Source: CAYJAZ01 sp964368455
GTDB taxonomy: Bacteria; Desulfobacterota; Desulfovibrionia; Desulfovibrionales; Desulfovibrionaceae
Assembly (NCBI GenBank): GCA_964368455.1
Contig: CAYJAZ010000056.1
Location: 1 to 5,232 of the forward strand
DNA: 5,232 nt
Reading direction: 5' to 3'
This document shows, in pieces, positions 1 through 5,039 of the stretch (position 1 is its first letter; each line of letters starts with the position of its first letter). The position numbers and the translations under genes are program-made. A model generated the notes under the pieces. It searched no databases, was not told the DNA's origin, and saw only the letters and a program-made list of their open reading frames with translations.

Positions 1-38
1 TCGTAGCCTGTTGCTCTATCCAGCTGAGCCACGAGCGC
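1..38 (-). tRNA. tRNA-Arg(ACG), 3' part missing at window edge
   Basis: On the minus strand, reading from position 38 down to 1, the sequence gives a 7-nt acceptor strand GCGCTCG, then TG, a D-arm with GCTC/GAGC stem and loop AGCTGGATA, and the anticodon 5' strand ACAGG followed by loop bases CTACGA. Counting from position 1 of the tRNA, the anticodon is ACG, which decodes arginine CGN codons after A-to-I editing at position 34. The T-arm, the acceptor 3' strand and the 3' half of the anticodon stem lie beyond the left edge, so pairing of the acceptor stem cannot be checked. The 5' end of the tRNA faces the pdx genes. Confidence 0.93.
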
Positions 39-46
39 GTAAAGAA

Positions 47-75
47 TATGTATAGTAATGTTAGATAATAGTCAA
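47..75 (-). promoter_or_regulatory. candidate sigma70 promoter of the tRNA-Arg gene
   Basis: On the minus strand a TTGACT -35 element (75 to 70) is followed after 17 nt by TACATA (52 to 47), or after 15 nt by TATACA (54 to 49). The downstream edge lies 8 to 10 nt before the first tRNA base, so transcription would begin at or just before the mature 5' end. No terminator is visible between the pdxT stop and this promoter, so read-through from pdxT could also contribute. The -35 is good and the -10 is ambiguous. Confidence 0.45.
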
Positions 76-127
76 GCTTTTTTATTATGAATTTATAAAT
101 AAGATCTAAATCTGTCAAAAGCATTGT

Positions 128-691
128 TTATTTTATCATCTTTATAAAATATTCATGCACATAAGTATCTTGAGTTACTTCTGGATGAAAAGAAGTCACA
201 AGCATATTATCTTGTCTTGCAGCTGTGATTTTATTCTCAGTTACAGAGAGTATTTGTACCTTGTCAGAAAGAAAATTAGAGATATAAGGTGCTCTAATAA
301 AGGGCATTTTTATAATTTTTTCTTCAAAAACACCTTCTGCAACAAAGCTTGCTTGTTGCCTGCCATATGCATTTCTTACTATTTCTATATCCATGGTAGC
401 AAAATGCCTACGCTTATCATTGTTTATCTCTTTTGCAAGCATAATCATTCCTGCGCAAGTGCCAAAGACGGGTAATCCTAATTTAATTTTATCTTTAATA
501 GTATCAAACAAATCTAAATCTCTGCATAATTTTCCCATAACTGAACTTTCGCCACCTGGTAAAATAATGCCGTCAAAAGAAGTAGTTAAATCGTTTTTTT
601 GCCTTATTTCTTTGAATTTTATACCAATTTTTTCTAATACATTTGCATGCTCAATAAATGCACCTTGTACTGCAAGTATTCCAATTAACAT
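128..691 (-). CDS. pdxT: PLP synthase glutaminase subunit PdxT
   Basis: This 187-residue protein is the class I glutamine amidotransferase half of the DXP-independent PLP synthase. It hydrolyses glutamine and channels ammonia to PdxS in the cytoplasm. It opens with the family signature MLIGILAVQGAFIEH and has the oxyanion/glutamine-binding PGGESS (residues 45-50), the nucleophile Cys79 in GTCAGM, and the His169/Glu171 pair in FHPEV, so the catalytic triad is complete. Length matches the usual 185-200 residues. The ATG begins 5 nt after the pdxS stop, so the two genes form an operon read pdxS then pdxT. The ribosome binding site lies inside the 3' end of pdxS and is weak (a GTGGA about 11 nt upstream), which suggests translational coupling. 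No intrinsic terminator is evident downstream. Confidence 0.97.
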   Translation of the reverse strand: MLIGILAVQGAFIEHANVLEKIGIKFKEIRQKNDLTTSFDGIILPGGESSVMGKLCRDLDLFDTIKDKIKLGLPVFGTCAGMIMLAKEINNDKRRHFATMDIEIVRNAYGRQQASFVAEGVFEEKIIKMPFIRAPYISNFLSDKVQILSVTENKITAARQDNMLVTSFHPEVTQDTYVHEYFIKMIK

Positions 692-696
692 AATTT

Positions 697-1569
697 TTAT
701 ATTCCACGTTCAGCCATGATAAGCTGTATTTCATCTGAATTTATTCCAACCATAGCCTTACCAAGATTTTTTGAAACTTCTGCTAAAACTTTATTATCAT
801 TATAATTTGTTACAGCTTTAACTATAGCATCAGCTCTTTTTGCTGGATTATCAGACTTGAAAATACCAGATCCAACAAAAACACCCTCAGCTCCAAGTTG
901 CATCATTAAAGCAGCATCAGCAGGAGTAGCAATTCCACCAGCAGCAAAATTCACTACTGGAAGTTTCTTATTTTCTTGAATATAAACAAGTAATTCGTAT
1001 GGAACTTCTAAAACTTTTGCTTTATTATAAAGTTCGTCTTTTGAAAGAATGCTTACTTCCTTGATTTCTCTTTGAATCTTACGCATATGAGTCACAGCTT
1101 GAACAATATCACCTGTGCCAGGTTCTCCCTTTGTTCTAATCATTGTAGCTCCCTCGGCTATTCTTCTTAATGCTTCGCCTAAGTTTTTAGCACCACACAC
1201 AAAAGGTGTTTTAAAGACATGTTTATCTATATGAAAAACTTCATCAGCAGGTGTAAGCACTTCACTTTCATCTATATAGTCAATTTCTATTGCTTCTAAA
1301 ATTTGTGCTTCTACAAAATGTCCAATTCTGCACTTAGCCATAACAGGTATTGAAACAGCTTCTTGAATACTTTTTATCATGCTTGGATCACTCATTCTTG
1401 AAACACCACCGACAGCTCTAATGTCTGCAGGAATTCTTTCTAAAGCCATAACAGCACAAGCACCCGCATCTTCGGCAATTTTAGCTTGTTCAGCTGTCAT
1501 AACATCCATGATCACACCATTTTTAAGCATTTGCGCTAATTGAATATTTAATTCTTGTTGATTTGTCAT
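697..1569 (-). CDS. pdxS: PLP synthase subunit PdxS (pyridoxal 5'-phosphate lyase)
   Basis: This 290-residue TIM-barrel enzyme makes PLP from ribose 5-phosphate, glyceraldehyde 3-phosphate and ammonia, the last supplied by PdxT. In the family twelve subunits form a core decorated by PdxT. Conservation is very high: VIMDVM with Asp22, MALERIPADIRAVGGVSRM, the first catalytic lysine Lys79 in MAKCRIGH, DYIDESEVLTPADE, the second catalytic lysine Lys147 in RTKGEPGTG, and VNFAAGGIATPADAALMMQL followed by GVFVGSGIFKSDNPAKR. These correspond to Asp24, Lys81 and Lys149 of the Bacillus subtilis enzyme, so it should be active. The chosen ATG gives an N-terminus close to the 294-residue Bacillus protein. 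The ribosome site is either GAGAAG about 6 nt upstream or GGAG about 13 nt upstream. It is first in the pdxST operon and divergent from pdxR. Confidence 0.98.
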   Translation of the reverse strand: MTNQQELNIQLAQMLKNGVIMDVMTAEQAKIAEDAGACAVMALERIPADIRAVGGVSRMSDPSMIKSIQEAVSIPVMAKCRIGHFVEAQILEAIEIDYIDESEVLTPADEVFHIDKHVFKTPFVCGAKNLGEALRRIAEGATMIRTKGEPGTGDIVQAVTHMRKIQREIKEVSILSKDELYNKAKVLEVPYELLVYIQENKKLPVVNFAAGGIATPADAALMMQLGAEGVFVGSGIFKSDNPAKRADAIVKAVTNYNDNKVLAEVSKNLGKAMVGINSDEIQLIMAERGI

Positions 1570-1628
1570 ACTAATCTTCTCACTCCATTTTTTTCTATAA
1601 ATAGTATTTTTTTGATATTATAGAAATA

Positions 1629-1657
1629 ATCATAATTATATTTTTTATTAATACCAA
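1629..1657 (-). promoter_or_regulatory. candidate sigma70 promoter of pdxST
   Basis: On the minus strand TTGGTA (1657 to 1652) and TATGAT (1634 to 1629) are separated by exactly 17 nt. The -35 element lies within one copy of an 11-bp sequence, TTAATACCAAA on the plus strand (1648-1658), that recurs just before the pdxR start, so this promoter could be controlled at its -35. A perfect TATAAT also occurs nearer the gene (1622 to 1617) but has no recognisable -35 at proper distance. Assignment rests on motif matching only. Confidence 0.45.
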
Positions 1658-1658
1658 A
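1648..1658 (+). repeat. 11-bp direct repeat TTAATACCAAA, copy 1 (over the pdxS -35)
   Basis: The exact 11-mer TTAATACCAAA is found here and at 1756-1766, at both ends of the divergent control region. A related inverted form with one extra G (TTTGGGTAT) lies at 1729-1737. The two C residues stand out in an otherwise almost pure A/T region. It may be a protein-binding site, PdxR being the obvious candidate, or a chance repeat in AT-rich DNA. Confidence 0.4.
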
Positions 1659-1693
1659 AAAATATTAATAATTTATTCTAATCTCATTTATTT

Positions 1694-1759
1694 TAACTTT
1701 ACATAAAGAAATAAAAAAGATAAAGTTATTTGGGTATAAAAAAAGTACATGAAGGTTAA
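1694..1759 (+). promoter_or_regulatory. candidate PdxR operator: inverted half-site plus two direct half-sites 20 bp apart
   Basis: Two similar sequences starting AAAGT occur at 1722 and 1742, exactly 20 bp apart, and match at 11 of 18 positions. An inverted copy of the first, TAACTTTA at 1694-1701, is a perfect 8-bp reverse complement of TAAAGTTA at 1721-1728. Direct repeats on the same DNA face, some with an additional inverted half-site, are described for PdxR-type MocR regulators, and AAAGT resembles the start of the motif reported for them. Here the sites cover the likely pdxR promoter, which would give autoregulation. The arrangement is seen directly; the function is inferred. Confidence 0.4.
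1698..1726 (+). promoter_or_regulatory. candidate sigma70 promoter of pdxR
   Basis: TTTACA (1698-1703, 5 of 6 to consensus) and TAAAGT (1721-1726, 4 of 6) are separated by 17 nt. A second possible -10, TATAAA at 1735-1740, has no matching -35. Both elements overlap the AAAGT half-sites, so a bound regulator would occlude polymerase. The -10 is weak, as is common for an autorepressed regulator gene. Confidence 0.33.
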
Positions 1760-1766
1760 TACCAAA
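1756..1766 (+). repeat. 11-bp direct repeat TTAATACCAAA, copy 2 (between Shine-Dalgarno and pdxR start)
   Basis: This is the second exact copy of the 11-mer at 1648-1658. It fills the space between the only purine-rich ribosome-binding candidate, GAAGG at 1751-1755, and the pdxR ATG at 1768. That leaves an unusually long 12-nt spacer, so pdxR translation is probably weak. Confidence 0.4.
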
Positions 1767-1767
1767 T

Positions 1768-3231
1768 ATGCTTACATATAATATTGTTAAACAGAATGCT
1801 TCTTTATATATACAAATGTATGAAAATATAAAGCAGGATATAGAAAGTGGAAAAATAAAAGCTCATGAAAAGCTTCCTTCGAAAAGAGCTTTAGCTCAAC
1901 ACCATAATATCAGTACGATCACAGTACAAAATGCCTATCTTCAACTTTATTCTGAAGGCTATATTTATTCAAAAGAAAGAAGCGGTTATTTTGCTTGCGA
2001 TATTTTGCAAATCAAAAATAATTCAAGTAATAAATTAAATTATATAAAAAGTGATTTTACAGAAAATTCTGATAAATCCTTTTATTCAATTGATATTTCA
2101 GAAAGTTCTATCAACAAAAATAATTTCCCTTTTCGCCTATGGAATAAAGAAATGCGTGAAGTTATGGCTTCAAAACAAGAAGATTTACTTGCAAAAGTTC
2201 CTTCCTTAGGCCTATGGGAATTAAGAAAGGCAATAGCAGAATATCTTTATAAATTCAGAGCATTACAAGTAGATCCAAACAATATTCTTATTGGAGCTGG
2301 AACTGAATATTTATATTCAATGCTAGTAAAGCTTTTAGGAAGAGATAATATTGTAGCTGTGGAATACCCCTGTTATAAAAAAATAAATTATGTTTATAAT
2401 TCTGAAGGGATAGAGATAAAAAACATACATTTAGATTCACACGGCTTGAGTGTAGATGAACTATACAAGAGCAAGGCAAATATTGTGCATCTTTCTCCAG
2501 CGCATAATTTTCCAAGTGGTATTGTTATGCCAATTTCAAGGCGTTTAGAAATCTTAGAGTGGTTAAATAAAGCTGAAAATCGTTTTATTATAGAAGATGA
2601 ATACGATAGTGAATTTAGGTTTATGGCAAAACCTCTTGAGAGTTTATTTTCAAAAGATTCATCTAAAAAAACAATTTATATGAATACATTTTCAAAAACT
2701 TTAGCGCCAAACTTACGCATTAGCTATATGATACTACCAGAGCAGCTTATTGCAAAATACAATAAAACTCTTCACTTCACAACTTGCCCTGTGTGTAGTT
2801 TTGAACAGCATATATTAGCTCAATTCATTTCTAAAGGAAATTTTGAACGGCATATCAATAGAATGCGAAAGAAATATAAAATCCATAGAGATGAAATATT
2901 AAATAGTATAGAACAAAGTCCTTTAGGAAAAATGTGTGAAGTAAAAGAAGAACTTTCAGGTCTACACTTTATACTTAAATTAAAAACAAAGAAAGAAGAT
3001 GAAGAGATAAAAAGTCTTGCAAGAGAATATGGAATAAAAACATCTTTCTTATCAGATTATTATGATATTTCACTCAATCACAATAAAAAGATAGCAAATG
3101 AATTATCAAAAAATATATCAAAAAATATATCAAGAAATATACCAAGGGGTGATCTACTCATAAACTATTCTGGTATAGACACAGATTCTATGAAAAAATT
3201 TTTGAAAATTCTGACAAAAATAATCAAATAA
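1768..3231 (+). CDS. pdxR: MocR-family transcriptional regulator, PdxR (GntR HTH fused to aminotransferase-like domain)
   Basis: This 487-residue protein has a winged helix-turn-helix of GntR type (about residues 11-76, with LPSKRALAQHHNIS and ITVQNAYLQLYSEGYI), a linker to about 110, and a fold-type I aminotransferase-like domain. In the latter are the turn PAHNFPSG (244-251), Asp277 and Tyr279 in IIEDEYDSEF, and the PLP Schiff-base Lys310 in FSKTLAPNLRISY, so PLP binding is expected. Such regulators do not transaminate but use PLP as a signal. In characterised PdxR proteins, low PLP leads to activation of pdxST and high PLP to repression. The divergent position next to pdxS supports the assignment. 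The ATG gives MLTYNI, the usual family start. A tandem SKNI/SKNI/SRNI insert lies at 447-458. The family is best known from Firmicutes and Actinobacteria. Confidence 0.92.
   Translation: MLTYNIVKQNASLYIQMYENIKQDIESGKIKAHEKLPSKRALAQHHNISTITVQNAYLQLYSEGYIYSKERSGYFACDILQIKNNSSNKLNYIKSDFTENSDKSFYSIDISESSINKNNFPFRLWNKEMREVMASKQEDLLAKVPSLGLWELRKAIAEYLYKFRALQVDPNNILIGAGTEYLYSMLVKLLGRDNIVAVEYPCYKKINYVYNSEGIEIKNIHLDSHGLSVDELYKSKANIVHLSPAHNFPSGIVMPISRRLEILEWLNKAENRFIIEDEYDSEFRFMAKPLESLFSKDSSKKTIYMNTFSKTLAPNLRISYMILPEQLIAKYNKTLHFTTCPVCSFEQHILAQFISKGNFERHINRMRKKYKIHRDEILNSIEQSPLGKMCEVKEELSGLHFILKLKTKKEDEEIKSLAREYGIKTSFLSDYYDISLNHNKKIANELSKNISKNISRNIPRGDLLINYSGIDTDSMKKFLKILTKIIK
3106..3141 (+). repeat. 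three tandem 12-bp units within pdxR
   Basis: TCAAAAAATATA occurs twice in tandem (3106-3117, 3118-3129) and is followed by TCAAGAAATATA (3130-3141), which differs at one base. Since the unit is a multiple of three, each copy adds the residues SKNI or SRNI and copy-number change would keep the frame. It lies in a surface-like linker between LSDYYDISLNHN and the core strand DLLINYSGI, so length change is probably tolerated. Confidence 0.9.
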
Positions 3232-3331
3232 TGTATATATTCATTAGAATAACAATAAATTCCTTTGAAAAACTTCTTGCAAATTTAAGATTTTGCTTAT
3301 ATTAATAGTTATATAGTCGATTTATTTCATT

Positions 3332-3359
3332 TTTACATTTTATTTCTTTATTATATAAT
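3332..3359 (+). promoter_or_regulatory. sigma70 promoter of the Sel1-mutT pair
   Basis: TTTACA (3332-3337) and a perfect TATAAT (3354-3359) are 16 nt apart. Transcription would start near 3366, giving a leader of about 20 nt containing the AGGAG ribosome site at 3376-3380. It lies in the 154-bp gap after pdxR, where the only possible terminator is a weak GCAAA/TTTGC hairpin near 3279-3297. This is the best promoter match in the window. Confidence 0.65.
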
Positions 3360-3385
3360 CTTTTCCAGAAACAATAGGAGAAAGT

Positions 3386-3961
3386 ATGTCTTTTTCTTCA
3401 TTAAAAATGTTCAAATTTTATGTATATATTTTTATACTTTTGTGCACTTTTATTTCAGTGCATGTCTTCAATCTTGACTCACGAGCAAATGAAAACCAGA
3501 TTGAATCACTTGAAAATAAAGCACAAAATGGAGATTTATCATCTCTTTTTCAACTTGCTCTAATCTATTATAATGGCATAAATACAGATGTAGATTATAA
3601 AAAAGCTATGCAAAACTTTCAGCTTGCAGCAGCACAAGGCTATGCACCAGCAATGTATAATCTAGGACAAATGTATTATGCTGGCAAAGGGGTAGAGCAG
3701 GATTATAAAGAAGCTTTCAATTATTTTGAACAAGCTGCTGCTCAAGGTTATTCTAAAGCTTTGTTCAATGTAGGCATTATGTATGCCAAAGGCGAAGGAA
3801 CTGATAAAAATTTTGGTATGTCCTATGTTTATCTACTTTTAGGACAATCACTTGAACCAAATGAACAAACATCTCAAGCTATAGAATATATTAAGAAAAA
3901 CATGTCCCCAAAAGATTTTGAAAATGCTAAAGAATATATTAAAGCATTAGCAAATAGCTAA
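3386..3961 (+). CDS. exported Sel1-repeat (SLR) protein
   Basis: This 191-residue protein begins with Lys7/Lys10, a hydrophobic core at about 11-28 and a plausible signal peptidase site after SRA (residue 34), so it is probably periplasmic or secreted. The mature part has three Sel1-like units of 36 residues (about 51-86, 87-122 and 123-158). The first two end in AAAQGY and the second carries the typical MYYAGKGVEQDYKEAFNYFEQAA. A family-like helical tail, MSPKDFENAKEYIKAL, follows. Sel1 repeats are alpha/alpha protein-binding scaffolds, and in host-associated bacteria some take part in host interaction or envelope functions; the partner here cannot be told. The start has a strong AGGAG 5 nt upstream. 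It precedes mutT by 13 nt, suggesting one transcript. Confidence 0.9.
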   Translation: MSFSSLKMFKFYVYIFILLCTFISVHVFNLDSRANENQIESLENKAQNGDLSSLFQLALIYYNGINTDVDYKKAMQNFQLAAAQGYAPAMYNLGQMYYAGKGVEQDYKEAFNYFEQAAAQGYSKALFNVGIMYAKGEGTDKNFGMSYVYLLLGQSLEPNEQTSQAIEYIKKNMSPKDFENAKEYIKALANS

Positions 3962-3974
3962 TTATGGATTAATT

Positions 3975-4355
3975 ATGTTAGAGGTTTGTGTTGCAATAAT
4001 CCAAAAAGATAATAAATTTCTTATCTGCCAAAGATCTAAAGATGATTTCTTCTCAAATATTTGGGAATTTCCGGGCGGAAAAAAAGAAGCTCACGAAAGC
4101 AGCGAAGAATGCATACAACGTGAAATACAAGAAGAACTTGAAATACAAATTGAAATCATTGAATTATACGCTCAATTAATTTATGAAGTTCGTGGGAAAG
4201 AAATTTTGTTTAAATTTTATCTAGCAAGCACAAATGAAACTACAATAGCCATGAATGTACATCAAGATCACAAATGGGTGTCAGCACAAGATTTTGCTCA
4301 ATATCCATTTATGGAAGCTGATAAAGAAGTTTTAGAAATGTTAAAAACAAGATAA
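3975..4355 (+). CDS. mutT: MutT-type Nudix hydrolase (probable 8-oxo-dGTP diphosphatase)
   Basis: This 126-residue protein has IWEFPGGKKEAHESSEECIQ followed by REIQEELEI (residues 29-57), a Nudix box fitting GX5EX7REUXEEXGU with Gly35, Glu41, Arg49, Glu50, Glu53 and Glu54, the metal-binding and catalytic positions. The late glycine of the consensus is Glu56. The C-terminal HKWVSAQDFAQYPFMEADKEVLEML matches the MutT subfamily, which removes 8-oxo-dGTP from the nucleotide pool and limits A:T to C:G mutation. Related Nudix enzymes with other (deoxy)nucleotide substrates cannot be excluded. The ATG at 3975 has only GGA 6 nt upstream. An earlier ATG at 3964 is out of use because a TAA follows after one codon. 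It is probably co-transcribed with the Sel1 gene; no clear terminator follows. Confidence 0.9.
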   Translation: MLEVCVAIIQKDNKFLICQRSKDDFFSNIWEFPGGKKEAHESSEECIQREIQEELEIQIEIIELYAQLIYEVRGKEILFKFYLASTNETTIAMNVHQDHKWVSAQDFAQYPFMEADKEVLEMLKTR

Positions 4356-4423
4356 AAACTTGCATTTTTACCAATCAGTCATATTTCAAACAAAAAGGCA
4401 CAAATTTACAATTTCACGTCTTT

Positions 4424-4438
4424 TGTAAACTTTCATAT
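4424..4438 (+). repeat. 15-bp direct repeat, copy 1
   Basis: TGTAAACTTTCATAT is identical to 4744-4758, 320 bp away, and the match is extended by two T residues after one mismatch upstream. The first 11 bases of the extended site (TTTGTAAACTT, 4422-4432) are also present inverted as AAGTTTACAAA at 4564-4574. Confidence 0.75.
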
Positions 4439-4743
4439 AAAAAAACAAAAACATAGACCTTAAATCGAATTTATATGCGGTTTTTTAAATTGAAAATTTT
4501 TAAAATTCTTCATTGCTGTGTAAAAGTATATAGATAGAAAGAAAATATAAAATCATCTAAAGCAAGTTTACAAACAATAAAACAATAGAATATAAAAAAT
4601 CAAAGCAGTAAGACTAAAAGAGCATATATTTACATAATATGCATTATCTAAAAACAATTCATATTTCAACAGTTCTTATTTCATAAGAGTAGATAAGTAT
4701 TACTTCATTTTCTAAGTTAATTTTTGTCTCATAATGAAAATTA

Positions 4744-4758
4744 TGTAAACTTTCATAT
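4744..4758 (+). repeat. 15-bp direct repeat, copy 2
   Basis: This is the second exact copy of TGTAAACTTTCATAT. Flanks differ (AA after copy 1, TT after copy 2), so the unit is bounded. No gene, tRNA or transposase lies between the copies. Confidence 0.75.
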
Positions 4759-4795
4759 TTTTATATTTATATTTTCCTGTAATATCAATTAGATA

Positions 4796-4834
4796 TGACA
4801 CCCCCTATAAAAGTATGTGTCAAAGAATGCATAC
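4796..4834 (+). other. two overlapping, mutually exclusive short hairpins
   Basis: TGACAC (4796-4801) pairs with GTGTCA (4817-4822) across a 15-nt loop with a C-run. GTATGT (4813-4818) pairs with GCATAC (4829-4834) across 10 nt. The second uses bases of the first, so only one can form. It is one of the few G/C-containing patches in the gap. No T-tract follows, so neither is an intrinsic terminator. A regulatory role is speculative. Confidence 0.25.
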
Positions 4835-5039
4835 CTCAACACCAAAACTATCCAATTTATTCAACATGCCTTTGAGTTACAATTATGCACTATAAGTCAT
4901 TTAGCTGCTCATAAAAATATTCTATGAAAAACTACTCTCTTCTTAGTTATGGCTCTTCTTTTTTTATCACTAAGTATTGTTCTAGACTTTTGCCTATATA
5001 TCTGTTAATATTCTTCTACATTAAATTTAAGAGGTATTT

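Larger units (their letters stand above)
4356..5039. other. 684-bp intergenic region without a recognisable gene
   Basis: Stop codons are frequent in all six frames and only very short open frames exist (for example 4795-4875 with 26 codons and 4924-5043 with 39 codons), neither with a ribosome binding site. The DNA is even more AT-rich than the genes, with A- and T-tracts around 4439-4510. It holds an exact 15-bp direct repeat (4424-4438 and 4744-4758), an inverted relative (4564-4574) and overlapping hairpins at 4796-4834. It may be a long decayed gene, an unrecognised small RNA, or the leader of the downstream gene. Confidence 0.7.

Noticed and set aside
81..99. TTTAT/ATAAA inverted repeat between pdxT and the tRNA
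   Set aside because: Five A/T pairs with A residues rather than T residues following on the pdxT transcript strand; not a terminator.
1..128. tRNA-adjacent integration site (att) for a mobile element
   Set aside because: The tRNA's 5' side faces the cassette, no repeat of tRNA sequence is found downstream, and no integrase is present.
155..475. 106-codon open frame on the plus strand opposite pdxT
   Set aside because: It lies wholly antisense to the clearly conserved pdxT, has a Cys/Tyr/His-rich translation with no domain, and has no ribosome site.
393..719. 108-codon open frame on the plus strand opposite pdxT and the pdxS end
   Set aside because: Antisense shadow of conserved coding sequence; no family resemblance.
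2288..2515. 75-codon open frame on the minus strand inside pdxR
   Set aside because: Antisense to the aminotransferase-like domain and without a recognisable ribosome site or domain.
3279..3297. Possible terminator hairpin GCAAA/TTTGC after pdxR
   Set aside because: The stem is only 5 bp, AT-rich, and not followed by a proper T-tract.
4464..4487. Possible terminator near GCGGTTTTTT after mutT
   Set aside because: The T-run is present but no G/C-rich stem can be paired upstream of it.
4795..4875. 26-codon open frame with three cysteines, beginning MTPPIKVCVKECIP
   Set aside because: No Shine-Dalgarno sequence upstream and a length expected by chance; overlaps the hairpin patch instead.
4949..5008. 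19-codon hydrophobic open frame resembling a leader peptide (MALLFLSLSIVLDF)
   Set aside because: Too short, no ribosome site, and in a T-rich stretch that gives hydrophobic residues by composition.
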